Shown here: piece after piece, positions 52,225 through 61,460 of the stretch
Position numbering within the stretch: position 1 is the first letter of the stretch
How the letters are laid out: each line of letters opens with the position of its first letter
NCBI RefSeq assembly: GCF_041679265.1
Contig: NZ_JBGFSM010000007.1
Coordinates: forward strand, 186,001 to 250,000
Length of the DNA: 64,000 bases
Direction of reading: 5' to 3'
Origin: Autumnicola sp041679265
Lineage (GTDB): Bacteria; Bacteroidota; Bacteroidia; Flavobacteriales; Flavobacteriaceae
The notes under the pieces: model-generated
The model's database searches: none
What the model saw: the letters and a program-made list of their open reading frames with translations, nothing else
Told to the model about the DNA's origin: nothing
Program-made: the position numbers and the translations under genes

Positions 52225-53232
52225 GTGATGATAGAAAATGATTCTTCGGTAGATATTGCCAGCCTGAATGAACAAATAGAGAGGGAAAGTGCCTTTGTAG
52301 ACGTGCTTACTTCAGAAATGAATAAAGTAATTGTAGGCCAGAAGCATATGGTGGAGCGCCTGCTTATTGGACTTCTCGGGCAGGGGCATATTCTTCTGGA
52401 AGGAGTTCCCGGGCTTGCAAAAACCCTGGCCATCAATACGCTTTCACAGGCAGTGCACGGAAGTTTCAGCAGGATCCAGTTTACGCCAGACCTTTTGCCG
52501 GCAGATGTTGTGGGAACACTGATTTATAATATGAAGCTGAATGACTTCAGCATAAAAAAAGGGCCGATTTTCGCTAATTTCGTCCTGGCAGATGAGATTA
52601 ACCGTGCCCCGGCCAAGGTGCAATCGGCTTTGCTTGAGGCCATGCAGGAGAAACAGGTAACCATTGGAGATGAAACGTTTATCCTGGACCGCCCGTTTTT
52701 GGTAATGGCTACGCAAAACCCGGTAGAGCAGGAAGGGACTTATCCTTTGCCTGAAGCCCAGGTAGACCGTTTTATGCTGAAAACGGTAATTAAATACCCG
52801 CAGATGAACGAGGAACAGCTTATTGTAAGGGCAAACCTCAAGGGTGCTTTTGAAAAGGTAAACCCAGTGGTAAGCCTGGAGCAGATTAGCCGCGCACAAA
52901 AATCTGTTCGCGAAGTTTATATGGATGAAAAGATTGAAAAATATATCCTGGATATCATTTTTGCGACCCGTACCCCAGAAAAATATAAACTGGAAGACCT
53001 TAAGCCACTTATTAGTTTTGGGGCTTCGCCAAGGGGTAGTATAAACCTGGCTACTGCAGCCAAATGTTATGCCTTTATCAAGCGCCGTGGCTATGTAATT
53101 CCAGAAGATGTAAGGGCGGTGGTACACGATGTATTGCGCCACAGGATTGGAATTACCTATGAAGCCGAGGCTGAAAATGTGACTTCTGAAGACCTGGTGA
53201 GCAAAATAGTTAACGAAATTGAAGTACCGTAG
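52225..53232 (+). CDS. MoxR-family AAA+ ATPase (BatI-like)
   Basis: 335 residues. MoxR AAA core: LLEGVPGLAKTLAINTLS near 54 (Walker A variant GVPGLAKT), LADEINRAPAKVQSALLEAM near 115 (Walker B), NPVEQEGTYPLPEAQVDRF near 157 (sensor/arginine region) and GASPRGSINLATAAKCYA near 267. MoxR proteins act as chaperone-like ATPases for von Willebrand A (VWA) proteins, and here the following operon encodes two of those (batA, batB). First gene of the eight-gene block; the spacer to the DUF58 gene is 78 bp. Confidence 0.93.
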   Translation: MMIENDSSVDIASLNEQIERESAFVDVLTSEMNKVIVGQKHMVERLLIGLLGQGHILLEGVPGLAKTLAINTLSQAVHGSFSRIQFTPDLLPADVVGTLIYNMKLNDFSIKKGPIFANFVLADEINRAPAKVQSALLEAMQEKQVTIGDETFILDRPFLVMATQNPVEQEGTYPLPEAQVDRFMLKTVIKYPQMNEEQLIVRANLKGAFEKVNPVVSLEQISRAQKSVREVYMDEKIEKYILDIIFATRTPEKYKLEDLKPLISFGASPRGSINLATAAKCYAFIKRRGYVIPEDVRAVVHDVLRHRIGITYEAEAENVTSEDLVSKIVNEIEVP

Positions 53233-53310
53233 CAATTAACAATGATGAGTTAACAATGGTCAATGGGATTCTTGATAATTGATTATTGTAAAATTGTTTA
53301 TTGAAAAGAC

Positions 53311-54177
53311 ATGGATACTAAAGAACTCCTTAAGAAAGTACGAAAAATAGAAATTAAGACCCGCCGCCTGAGCGATCACGTGTTTGGCGGGGAATACCAC
53401 TCTACCTTTAAAGGCCGCGGGATGACTTTTAGTGAAGTGCGGCAGTACCAGTTTGGGGACGATGTTAGGAATATAGACTGGAATGTTACCGCCCGTTACA
53501 GCGAACCATTTGTAAAGGTTTTTGAAGAGGAGCGGGAGCTTACCATGATGCTTGTGGTAGACGTTTCTGCTTCAGAAATGTTTGGGACCCAAAGCCAGTT
53601 TAAAAAGGATGTTATCACTGAAATAGCTGCGACTTTAGCTTTTTCAGCAACAAAGAATAATGATAAAATAGGTCTTATGCTGTTTACAGATAAGATTGAA
53701 TTGTACATTCCTCCTAAAAAAGGACGTTCGCATGTATTAAGGATTATCAGGGAACTGCTGGAATTTCAGCCAACCGGTAAAAAAACAGATATTGCTGGCG
53801 CTTTGAAATACCTCTCCAATGTGATGAAGAAAAAAGCCATCGTTTTTGTGCTTTCAGATTTTATCGCAGAAGATTATCAGCATACCCTTAAGATTTCTGC
53901 CGGAAGGCACGATGTAACCGGAATAAGGATTTACGACAGGCACGAGGAACAAATTCCCAATCTTGGTTTGGTACAGATGTTGGATGAGGAATCGGGCGAA
54001 AGCATTACGGTAAATACCGGTTCCAAAACGGTAAGAAACAGTTATGCAAAATATTACCAATCCCGGGTAGAGTACTTCCACGAAAGCTTTACGCTTAGCG
54101 GCGCCGGGACAATAGATAACCGGCTGGATGAGAGTTATGTAAAAAAACTGCTGGGTTACTTTAAGAGAAGAGCATAA
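53311..54177 (+). CDS. DUF58 domain protein of the Bat operon
   Basis: 288 residues. DUF58 signature GRGMTFSEVRQYQFGDDVRNI followed by DWNVTARYSEPFVKVFEEER near 45-68; a VWA-like segment then starts with LVVDVSASEMFG (DxSxS metal-binding motif, near 85). The protein is cytosolic or peripheral, as no membrane helix is visible. DUF58 proteins are standard companions of MoxR and VWA proteins. Positioned between moxR and the BatD-like gene (5 bp). Confidence 0.92.
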   Translation: MDTKELLKKVRKIEIKTRRLSDHVFGGEYHSTFKGRGMTFSEVRQYQFGDDVRNIDWNVTARYSEPFVKVFEEERELTMMLVVDVSASEMFGTQSQFKKDVITEIAATLAFSATKNNDKIGLMLFTDKIELYIPPKKGRSHVLRIIRELLEFQPTGKKTDIAGALKYLSNVMKKKAIVFVLSDFIAEDYQHTLKISAGRHDVTGIRIYDRHEEQIPNLGLVQMLDEESGESITVNTGSKTVRNSYAKYYQSRVEYFHESFTLSGAGTIDNRLDESYVKKLLGYFKRRA

Positions 54178-54182
54178 TCAAT

Positions 54183-55847
54183 ATGAAAAATGAAGCTTCA
54201 TATTCTAAAAAGAGATACACATTGCATAGTTTGAAAAACAAAAGAAGATGGGACAACATTTTCTTTTTTTTCTTTTTTCTGGTTACAGGTGTTGCTTTTG
54301 GACAACAGCCACAGGTAAAAGCCAAAATTGATTCCACGAATATCAAAATTGGAGAGCAAATAAGGTATAGCATCCAGGTAGAAACCGATTCCACAGACCT
54401 GGTGGTTTTTCCCGAAGGCAATACCTTTTCGCCCCTGGAAGTGGTGGAATCTATGAAAACAGATACTTCCAGGAGCCAGGACCGCTTCCGGCTGCTAAAA
54501 GAATATTCGCTTACGCAGTTTGATTCTGGTTCTTACACAATTCCGCAGCAAAGGGTGATTGTAAACAACAGGGAATTTTTAACCGATTCTATGCTGGTGG
54601 AAGTTGCTAACGTGGTGGTGGATACTACAAAGCAAAAAATGTATCCCATAAAACCTTCTGTGGAAGCACCTTCCACTTTTCAAATTCCCAATTGGATATG
54701 GTGGTCATTGTTGGGAATTGCGGTTATAATTGGAATACTGTTTTTCTTCAGAAAGAAAAGAAAGGAAGCCCGGGAACGGGAGCTGCCGCCTTATGAGCAG
54801 GCTATGCTGGAGCTGGATAGACTGGATCATTCCCATTTGCTGGAGCAAAGGGAGGTAAAAGAATATTATTCGCAGCTCACTTTTTCGGTACGTAAATATT
54901 TAGACAGGAAAGTGTATGACCGTGCCCTGGAAAGCACTACCAGCGAGCTGATTGCTTACCTGGAATTGCAGCGGGAAAGCGGAAACCTTAAAATTGACCG
55001 TAAAACCATAGATGATTTAAAGCGCATCCTGCAGCGTGCCGATTTAGCCAAATTTGCCAATTCCAGGCCGGATGTTATTACAGCCAAGGAAGACCGTTCC
55101 AATGTAAAACTTATTGTAGACGATGTAAAAACTTCCATTCCTGAACCTACCGAAGAAGAATTGATGCGGGACGAGATGTACCGCCAGGCAAAACTGAAGC
55201 GGCGAAGGAGAAAACGCATTATCATTGGTGTGATAATAGGCGCTTTTGCTTTGGTAATCGCCGTTGGCGCCCTAATTGCCACTAAAGGTTTTACCTATGT
55301 AAAAGATACTTATTTGGGCCATCCCACTAAAGAATTACTGGAAGGGGAATGGATTAGAAGTGAATATGGAAATCCGCCGGTGGCCATTACCACACCACAG
55401 GTTTTAAAGAGGGGCGAAATACCAATGCCTGCGGAAGCACAGGAAATGCTGGTAGGCAGCGAAACTTTTTTGTATGGTAGTATTATTGGGAACTTCTATA
55501 CTGCAGTGAGTACGGTACAGTTTAACAAGCAGGTGCAGTTTAACCTGGACACCGCTGTAGATGGTATTTATGCCTACCTTGAAAAACAGGGCGCGCAGAA
55601 TATTGTGATGAAGCGTGAGGAGTTTGCCACTTTAAACGGGGCAAAAGGCATTCGGGCCTTCGGAACTTTGGAAATGGAAAATCCCGTTTCCGGAGAATTA
55701 ACCCAGAACAAATACGAGATCCTCAATTTTGCTGAAAATGGAGGTTACCAGCAAATCACCATTATTTATGATGCAGAGGATGTTTATGCCGAAGAAATCG
55801 CGCAGCGAATTATTGATTCGGTAGAATTAACAAATATAAACAACTGA
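54183..55847 (+). CDS. BatD-like membrane protein of the Bat operon
   Basis: 554 residues. N-terminal signal peptide (IFFFFFFLVTGVAFG, encoded by T tracts including a run of eight T), then an exported Ig-like beta region (VKAKIDSTNIKIGEQIRYSI) as in BatD, a membrane helix IWWSLLGIAVIIGILFFF near 176-195, and a cytoplasmic part with KEYYSQLTFSVRKYLDRK (DUF4381-like). A second helix (IIIGVIIGAFALVIAVGALIA near 342) leads to a C-terminal domain of about 190 residues that I do not recognise. Its stop overlaps the batA start by one base (TGATG), so translation is coupled. Role inferred: assembly or regulation of the VWA proteins. Confidence 0.82.
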   Translation: MKNEASYSKKRYTLHSLKNKRRWDNIFFFFFFLVTGVAFGQQPQVKAKIDSTNIKIGEQIRYSIQVETDSTDLVVFPEGNTFSPLEVVESMKTDTSRSQDRFRLLKEYSLTQFDSGSYTIPQQRVIVNNREFLTDSMLVEVANVVVDTTKQKMYPIKPSVEAPSTFQIPNWIWWSLLGIAVIIGILFFFRKKRKEARERELPPYEQAMLELDRLDHSHLLEQREVKEYYSQLTFSVRKYLDRKVYDRALESTTSELIAYLELQRESGNLKIDRKTIDDLKRILQRADLAKFANSRPDVITAKEDRSNVKLIVDDVKTSIPEPTEEELMRDEMYRQAKLKRRRRKRIIIGVIIGAFALVIAVGALIATKGFTYVKDTYLGHPTKELLEGEWIRSEYGNPPVAITTPQVLKRGEIPMPAEAQEMLVGSETFLYGSIIGNFYTAVSTVQFNKQVQFNLDTAVDGIYAYLEKQGAQNIVMKREEFATLNGAKGIRAFGTLEMENPVSGELTQNKYEILNFAENGGYQQITIIYDAEDVYAEEIAQRIIDSVELTNINN

Positions 55848-56851
55848 TGTTTACAAATTTCACTTTTGAAAATCCGCAGTTTTTCTGGCTGTTTTTGCTG
55901 CTTCCAGTAGCCATTGCCTGGTATTTCTGGAAGCGAAACAGGCAAACGGCAGAGTTGCGTATTTCTACCATCAAAGGTTTCAAGGCTAAAAAGAGTTTGC
56001 TGGCACAGCTTAAACCGGTGCTTTTTATCCTAAGGCTGCTGGTACTGGCATTGATAATTACCGCTATGGCCAGGCCAAGAACGGTAGATGTTTCTACCAG
56101 GAGCAGCAGTACGCAGGGGATAGACATTGTAATGGCCATAGATGTTTCAGCCAGTATGCTGGCTCGCGACCTGCAGCCAAACCGCCTGGACGCGCTTAAG
56201 GAAGTGGCTCAGGAATTTGTAAAAGGAAGGCCGTCAGACAGGATTGGGCTGGTGGTTTATGCGGGAGAAAGCTTTACTAAAACACCAATCACCAGTGATG
56301 AAGAAATTGTACTAAGCGCACTTAGGGATATAGAATATAATAATTTGCTGCAAAATGGTACTGCCATAGGTTCCGGTTTGGCTACTGCGGTAAATCGGTT
56401 AAAGGACAGCAAGGCAAAAAGCAAGGTGATTATCCTGTTAACCGATGGGGTGAACAATTCCGGTTTTATAGACCCTAAAATTGCCAGTGAGCTGGCGGTG
56501 GAATTTGGTATAAAAGTGTACACCATTGGCGTAGGCAGCAATGGAAATGCCTTATCTCCCGTGAATGTTTTGCCTAACGGCAGGTTCCAGTACGGGATGA
56601 GCAAGGTAGAGATTGATGAAGCTTTATTAAAACAAATTGCCGATGCCACCGGCGGGCAATACTTTCGCGCCACAGATAATGAAAAGCTGGAAGAGATTTA
56701 TGCTGAAATTGACAGCCTTGAGAAGACCGATATTGAGGAATTTCGATATTATAATTATGACGAAAAATACCGGCCTTTAATTTTTCTGGCAGGCGGTTTG
56801 TTGTTGTTCGAAATATTGCTGAGGTACACTATCTTTAGAAGTTTTATATAA
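55847..56851 (+). CDS. batA: VWA-domain membrane protein BatA
   Basis: 334 residues. N-terminal membrane helices (near 12-30 and 58-78), then a VWA domain at about 88-295 with the metal-ion-dependent adhesion motif DVSASMLARDL (DxSxS), TPITSDEE-type loop and LLTDGVNNSG (TDG), and a C-terminal helix at about 310-328. The arrangement is that of BatA (aerotolerance) proteins. It lies directly before batB and shares the translational overlap with the BatD-like gene. Together with MoxR it is thought to help protect against oxygen and envelope stress. Confidence 0.93.
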   Translation: MFTNFTFENPQFFWLFLLLPVAIAWYFWKRNRQTAELRISTIKGFKAKKSLLAQLKPVLFILRLLVLALIITAMARPRTVDVSTRSSSTQGIDIVMAIDVSASMLARDLQPNRLDALKEVAQEFVKGRPSDRIGLVVYAGESFTKTPITSDEEIVLSALRDIEYNNLLQNGTAIGSGLATAVNRLKDSKAKSKVIILLTDGVNNSGFIDPKIASELAVEFGIKVYTIGVGSNGNALSPVNVLPNGRFQYGMSKVEIDEALLKQIADATGGQYFRATDNEKLEEIYAEIDSLEKTDIEEFRYYNYDEKYRPLIFLAGGLLLFEILLRYTIFRSFI

Positions 56852-56875
56852 TTGCCTTAAAATTAGAAATTAAGA

Positions 56876-57925
56876 ATGTACGTTTTTGAAGAGAAAATAT
56901 ATTTTTGGTTGTTGCTGGTACTTCCGGTGGTGGTACTGCTGTTCCTTATTTTGATATTCTGGAAGAGGCGTACGCAAAAGAAATTTGCCGATTCCGGGCT
57001 GCTTGCTTATCTCTCCCCAAACCGCTCCACTTTTAAGCCGGTTTTAAAGCTGATCGTCATTCTACTGGCTATTGCCAGCCTGGTGGTGGCCCTGGTAAAT
57101 CCAAAGCTCGGCACAAAAATGGAAACCGTGAAGCGCGAGGGCGTGGATATTGTTTTTGCGATAGACGTTTCCAAAAGTATGGAGGCCGAAGATATCGCGC
57201 CAAGCCGGCTGGAAAAATCCAAACAGCTGGTTACACAAATTCTTAATAATCTTGGCAGTGACCGCGTGGGGATAATCGCCTATGCCGGCAGTGCTTTCCC
57301 GCAGTTGCCTATTACTACCGACTATGCCGCGGCAAAAATGTTCCTGCAGTCCTTAAATACAGATATGATCTCTTCCCAGGGAACCGCCATAAGGGATGCC
57401 ATAGATCTTGCCACCACCTATTATGATGATGAAGACCAGACCAATCGTGTCTTGTTTATTCTTAGTGACGGGGAAGACCATGAGGGAAATATAGAAGATA
57501 TCTCAGAAGAAGCCGCCAAAGCTGGCATCAAAATTATAACTATTGGGGTAGGTACCGAAAAAGGCGGCCCCATTCCTATTAAAAGAAACGGGATTGTTCA
57601 GAACTATAAAAAAGACAATGCCGGGGAAACAGTCATTACGAAACTGAATCCCGAAACCCTTCAGGAAATCGCTTCAGAAGCAAGTGGAGAATATATTCCG
57701 GGAAATGTTACTGCTCAGGTGACTGATGAGGTGCAGAATATCCTTCAGAATATTGAGAAAACAGAATTTGAAGCCAAGCAATTTGCCGATTTTGAATCTC
57801 ATTTTCAGTGGTTTTTAGGTTTAGGCCTGTTCCTGCTATTTTTGGATTTATTTTTGCTGGAACGTAGTACTGCCTGGATAAAAAGGCTGAATCTTTTTAA
57901 CGAAAGAAAGAAAAAAGAAGATTAA
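56876..57925 (+). CDS. batB: VWA-domain membrane protein BatB
   Basis: 349 residues, paralogue of batA. Two N-terminal helices (near 10-29 and 55-74), VWA domain with AIDVSKSMEAEDI (DxSxS), and LFILSDGEDHEGNIEDI (SDGED), C-terminal helix WFLGLGLFLLFLDLFLL near 310-326. The next gene starts 1 bp after its stop. BatA and BatB are believed to interact through the periplasmic VWA modules. Confidence 0.93.
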   Translation: MYVFEEKIYFWLLLVLPVVVLLFLILIFWKRRTQKKFADSGLLAYLSPNRSTFKPVLKLIVILLAIASLVVALVNPKLGTKMETVKREGVDIVFAIDVSKSMEAEDIAPSRLEKSKQLVTQILNNLGSDRVGIIAYAGSAFPQLPITTDYAAAKMFLQSLNTDMISSQGTAIRDAIDLATTYYDDEDQTNRVLFILSDGEDHEGNIEDISEEAAKAGIKIITIGVGTEKGGPIPIKRNGIVQNYKKDNAGETVITKLNPETLQEIASEASGEYIPGNVTAQVTDEVQNILQNIEKTEFEAKQFADFESHFQWFLGLGLFLLFLDLFLLERSTAWIKRLNLFNERKKKED

Positions 57926-57926
57926 G

Positions 57927-58826
57927 ATGATGAAGACAGGAAATTTAAAAAATATAGGCGCTGTAATGGCAATATTGGCCATTTCAGCCTTCGGAAAACT
58001 TTCAGCTCAGGAAAATCCCAAAAAAATTCAGCGTGAGGTAAACGAATATCTTCGCGAAGCTGAAGACGCGATGTCCGATAACGATTTTGCTTCCGCAGAA
58101 GCCTCCTATCGCAAAGCAATTGCCAAGGATCCCGGCAATACCGTGGCTAAGTACAATATGGGAAACCTGTATTACAATAAAGAAAAAACGCCACAGGCCG
58201 AAAACAGGCTGAAGGAAGCTGATGAAATTTCGGAAAGCAAAGAAGATAAGCACCGGATTAACCACAACTTAGGCAATTCTTATATGAAGCAGAAAAAATA
58301 TAAGGAAGCGGTGGAAGCTTATAAAAATGCTTTAAGAAATGACCCTACAGATGAAGAAACCCGGTACAACCTGGCATTAGCTAAGAAAATGCTGGAAGAA
58401 CAGCAGCAAAACCAGGATCAGAACAAAGATCAGAATAAAGATAATCAGGACCAGAATAAAGATCAGAACAAAGACCAGGACCAGGATAAGCAAAACCAGG
58501 ATGGTGAAGGTGGCGACGATGAGCAAAACAAAGATAACCAGCCTAAGGACGAAGGAGAGAACAAGGACGAACAAAATAAAGATAAAGGCGGCCAGGACGA
58601 GAAAAAGGATCAGGACCAGAAAAAGGACCAGCAGGATAAAGGCGATGAAAAAGGAGATGAACAAAAAGAGCAGCCGCAACAGCCACAGCCTGCCCAGGGG
58701 CAATTATCGCCTCAGCAAATAAAGAGCCTGCTGGAAGCGATGAATAACGAAGAGAAAAAGGTGCAGGACAAAATTAATGCTGAAAAGGCCAAAGGGGTGA
58801 AGGTGAGGTCTGAAAAAGACTGGTAA
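57927..58826 (+). CDS. batC: TPR protein BatC with long Q/N/K/D low-complexity region
   Basis: 299 residues. A signal peptide (ending near KLSAQ), three tetratricopeptide-like repeats (about 38-150: ASAEASYRKAIAKDPGN, VAKYNMGNLYYNKEKTP, RINHNLGNSYMKQKKYKEAV, ALRNDPTDEETRYNLALAK), then about 90 residues made only of Q, N, K, D, E and G in imperfect repeats (DQNKD), and a Pro/Gln segment before the C-terminus LSPQQIKSLLEAMNNEEK. BatC scaffolds the Bat proteins via TPRs. The low-complexity stretch is encoded by A/G-rich repeats and can expand or shrink by slippage. Confidence 0.9.
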   Translation: MMKTGNLKNIGAVMAILAISAFGKLSAQENPKKIQREVNEYLREAEDAMSDNDFASAEASYRKAIAKDPGNTVAKYNMGNLYYNKEKTPQAENRLKEADEISESKEDKHRINHNLGNSYMKQKKYKEAVEAYKNALRNDPTDEETRYNLALAKKMLEEQQQNQDQNKDQNKDNQDQNKDQNKDQDQDKQNQDGEGGDDEQNKDNQPKDEGENKDEQNKDKGGQDEKKDQDQKKDQQDKGDEKGDEQKEQPQQPQPAQGQLSPQQIKSLLEAMNNEEKKVQDKINAEKAKGVKVRSEKDW

Positions 58827-58874
58827 CAAAAATTGTTAATTTAGATATCCGATAATCTGAATAGAAGACAGAAA

Positions 58875-60632
58875 ATGAAGTTGAAACTAATCTTAATAAG
58901 CTTTCTTGTAATGGCCACAGGACTGCTGCAGGCGCAGGTACAGTTTGAGGCAAATGTTAGCAAAAAAAAGCTGGGAATAAATGAGCGTCTTCGGGTTGAT
59001 TTTGAAATGAACCAGGACGGAGACAACTTCAGGCCCCCTTCCTTTAATGGATGGAGGGTGATTGGCGGCCCCAACCAATCGGTAAGCAGGAGCATTTTTA
59101 ACGGGAAAAGTTCGTACTCCAAAACCTATACCTATTTCCTGCAGCCGGAATCCCGGGGAAAACAAAGCATTGGCCAGGCCGAAATTGAAGTGGATGGGAA
59201 AATTTACAAAACCTCTCCGGTAGATATTGAAGTTACCGCGGCTGTGGAAGAATCTAATAATGGTGAAAATACAGATATTGTCGCTTCTGAAAATCTGCAT
59301 CTGGTGGCAGAGATCTCCAAGACCAATCCGTACCTGAACGAGGCGATTACAGTGGTTTATAAATTGTATGTGAGCCCCAGCATTAGCGTAAGCAACTGGA
59401 GGGAAATAGATAATCCTAAGTTCAGCGATTTCTGGAGCCAGAATATTGATATACGGCAGCTAAGGGTTGAAAACGGCGAATACCAGGGCCAGCCTTACCG
59501 CTATGTTGTTTTGAGAAAAACCATCCTTTACCCGCAGAAAACCGGCGAGCTGGAAATTGAACCATTGGCGCTTGCGGTTTCGGTAGATGTTCCCAGTGAA
59601 AGGCGGGATATTTTTGGAAGCAGGATTTACAGGACGGTGGAAAAAACCGTGGCGGCCGGCAGCAGGACCATAGACGTGAAGCCGCTGCCACAGGAGGGCA
59701 GGCCGGCAGATTTCTCCGGGGCCGTGGGAGATTTTGATTTTGAAGTCACCACCAGTAAAGAAACGCTGGATGCTTCAGAGTCTTTCCAGGCTTCTGTAGA
59801 GGTGAACGGAAATGGAAACCTGAAACTTTTTGACCTTCCGGCATTAACGGTACCGCCTTCTCTTGAAAAATATGAGCCGGAACATTCTCAAAATGTAAGC
59901 ACCACTCTTAACGGGATGCAGGGGAGTATTTCTGATAATTACACCATTGTGCCCACCAGGAAGGGGAAATATCCAATTCCGGCCCTTAGTTTTTCCTATT
60001 TTGACCTGGATAGCGAGACCTATAAAACCATCACTTCAGACGAGATCCTGATAGATGTGGAAAATGGACCAGCTGCCGGAGCGGTTGCTGCCAGTCCGGG
60101 AACAACGGCCAAACGGCCTGTGGCCAGTGCAGAGCAGTTTAGGTATATTAAACTGGATGGGAACTTGAAACCACTTCAGCAGCAACAGTTTTTTAAATCG
60201 GTGTCCTTCTGGAGCCTCGTGTGCCTTCCGTTTTTTATTATTCCCGTAGCTATTCTCTTCGGAAAAAAACGAGAAGAGAAAGCTAATGATATTACCGGGA
60301 ACCGCAGGAAAAAAGCAGACCGCCTGGCAAGGAAGTACCTTTCAGAAGCTAAAAAGAATCTGGGCGACCAGGCAGCATTTTATGTGGCGCTGGAAAGGGC
60401 CATGCATAATTACCTGAAAGCAAAACTGCACATTCAAACCAGTGAAATGAGCAAAGACCGCATTAGCGAGATTCTTGCTGAAAGAGGGGTGGATGAAGCA
60501 ACAATAAAGGATTTTATAAGTTTACTGGAAAGCTGTGAATTTGCACGTTACACGCCGGCTTCTACCGTTACCATGAAGCAGGATTATGAGAAAGCTGCCA
60601 ATGTGATTTCAACCTTAGATAAACAATTGTAA
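58875..60632 (+). CDS. batD: BatD family protein
   Basis: 585 residues. Signal peptide (MKLKLILISFLVMATGLLQAQ), then three exported beta-rich repeats of the BatD type (VQFEANVSKKKLGINERLRV; LVAEISKTNPYLNEAITVVY; FEVTTSKETLDASESFQASV), a membrane helix FWSLVCLPFFIIPVAILFG near 446-464 and a cytosolic tail of about 110 residues that is helical (MHNYLKAKLHIQTSEMSKDR). Order and length are standard for batD. The BatD-like gene at 54183 shares the beta-helix-tail plan, so the operon carries two such proteins. Confidence 0.93.
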   Translation: MKLKLILISFLVMATGLLQAQVQFEANVSKKKLGINERLRVDFEMNQDGDNFRPPSFNGWRVIGGPNQSVSRSIFNGKSSYSKTYTYFLQPESRGKQSIGQAEIEVDGKIYKTSPVDIEVTAAVEESNNGENTDIVASENLHLVAEISKTNPYLNEAITVVYKLYVSPSISVSNWREIDNPKFSDFWSQNIDIRQLRVENGEYQGQPYRYVVLRKTILYPQKTGELEIEPLALAVSVDVPSERRDIFGSRIYRTVEKTVAAGSRTIDVKPLPQEGRPADFSGAVGDFDFEVTTSKETLDASESFQASVEVNGNGNLKLFDLPALTVPPSLEKYEPEHSQNVSTTLNGMQGSISDNYTIVPTRKGKYPIPALSFSYFDLDSETYKTITSDEILIDVENGPAAGAVAASPGTTAKRPVASAEQFRYIKLDGNLKPLQQQQFFKSVSFWSLVCLPFFIIPVAILFGKKREEKANDITGNRRKKADRLARKYLSEAKKNLGDQAAFYVALERAMHNYLKAKLHIQTSEMSKDRISEILAERGVDEATIKDFISLLESCEFARYTPASTVTMKQDYEKAANVISTLDKQL

Positions 60633-60633
60633 A

Positions 60634-61380
60634 ATGAAAAGAATTGTATATCTCTTATTATTCCTCTCCATATCCCTTTTTGCGCAAAATGAAGGAACTT
60701 TTGAAGAGGCAAATGAAGCCTACTCCAATGGGAATTATGAGGAGGCTATAGATAAGTATAACAAGATTCTGGAATCTGGCGAGGCTTCGGCTGCTTTGTA
60801 TTACAACCTTGGAAATGCCCATTATAAGCTTAACCACTTAGCCGAAAGTATATATAATTATGAAAAAGCGCTACTGCGAAATCCGGGAGATGAAGATATA
60901 AAAAACAATATCAAATTTGCCCGTAATATGGCAATAGACGACATTCAGGAGGTAGATCGCAGCGGTTTTAGCGAGAGTGTAAACAATCTTATTTCAACGT
61001 TTACAGCAAATTCCTGGGCCACAATAGCCATTATTTTTTGTGCGTTGTTCGCGGCATTTTTTCTTGCTTATTATTTTATGCAGAAGCCGCTTTTAAAAAG
61101 GATTTTCTTTGGAATTTCTATTGTTATGGTACTTTGCGGCTTCCTAAGTATTTATTTTGCCTATGCTCGGGAAGAAATCATGGAAAATAACCAGTATGCC
61201 ATTATTTTTAGTGAAGAGGCGCAGGTAAGAAACGAACCTTCCCTACGAGGCGATGAAGCTTTTTTACTACATGAAGGCACTAAAGCCCGGGTACTGGAAG
61301 ATTACCAGGAATGGGTGAAAATAGAGCTTGCCAATGGCAACCAGGGCTGGATTAATAAGGAGAATATCAAAAGATTATAA
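60634..61380 (+). CDS. batE: BatE: TPR plus SH3-type membrane protein
   Basis: 248 residues. Signal peptide, two TPR units (about 20-100: FEEANEAYSNGNYEEAIDKY; YYNLGNAHYKLNHLAESIYN), two membrane helices (WATIAIIFCALFAAFFLAYYF near 128 and IFFGISIVMVLCGFLSIYFA near 157), then an SH3-type domain near 185-248 (AQVRNEPSLRGDEAFLLHEG; YQEWVKIELANGNQGWINKE). This is the classical BatE layout and the last gene of the operon. Its start follows batD by 1 bp. Confidence 0.92.
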   Translation: MKRIVYLLLFLSISLFAQNEGTFEEANEAYSNGNYEEAIDKYNKILESGEASAALYYNLGNAHYKLNHLAESIYNYEKALLRNPGDEDIKNNIKFARNMAIDDIQEVDRSGFSESVNNLISTFTANSWATIAIIFCALFAAFFLAYYFMQKPLLKRIFFGISIVMVLCGFLSIYFAYAREEIMENNQYAIIFSEEAQVRNEPSLRGDEAFLLHEGTKARVLEDYQEWVKIELANGNQGWINKENIKRL

Positions 61381-61418
61381 GTATAGCAGCTCGATTTAAG
61401 AGATAAAGAATTTCTCTC

Positions 61419-61435
61419 GGGAACATAATGTTCCC
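61419..61435. promoter_or_regulatory. Perfect palindrome overlapping a promoter, operator-like
   Basis: GGGAACAT (61419-61426), one central A, ATGTTCCC (61428-61435): perfect 8-bp arms, 17 bp in all, dimer-binding geometry. It ends 11 bp before the -7 element of the next gene, covering the place of the -33 box, so a repressor or activator probably acts here. No terminator-like T tract follows. Confidence 0.65.
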
Positions 61436-61446
61436 ATAATTTGTGG

Positions 61447-61454
61447 TATTTTTG
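61447..61454 (+). promoter_or_regulatory. -7 element of the small exported protein gene
   Basis: TATTTTTG matches TAnnTTTG exactly. No TTG stands at the -33 position; the palindrome does. Six bases later comes the GTG at 61461, so the mRNA would be almost leaderless. Confidence 0.55.
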
Positions 61455-61460
61455 CGATTC

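Noticed and set aside
58377..58703. Minus-strand hydrophobic protein opposite batC
   Set aside because: It is the complement of the Q/N/K/D repeat of batC, which reads as V/L/I/F on the other strand; no real gene.
61419..61435. LexA (SOS) box
   Set aside because: The B. subtilis-type box needs GAAC-N4-GTTC; this has GAAC-N5-GTTC, and the downstream gene has no DNA-repair character.
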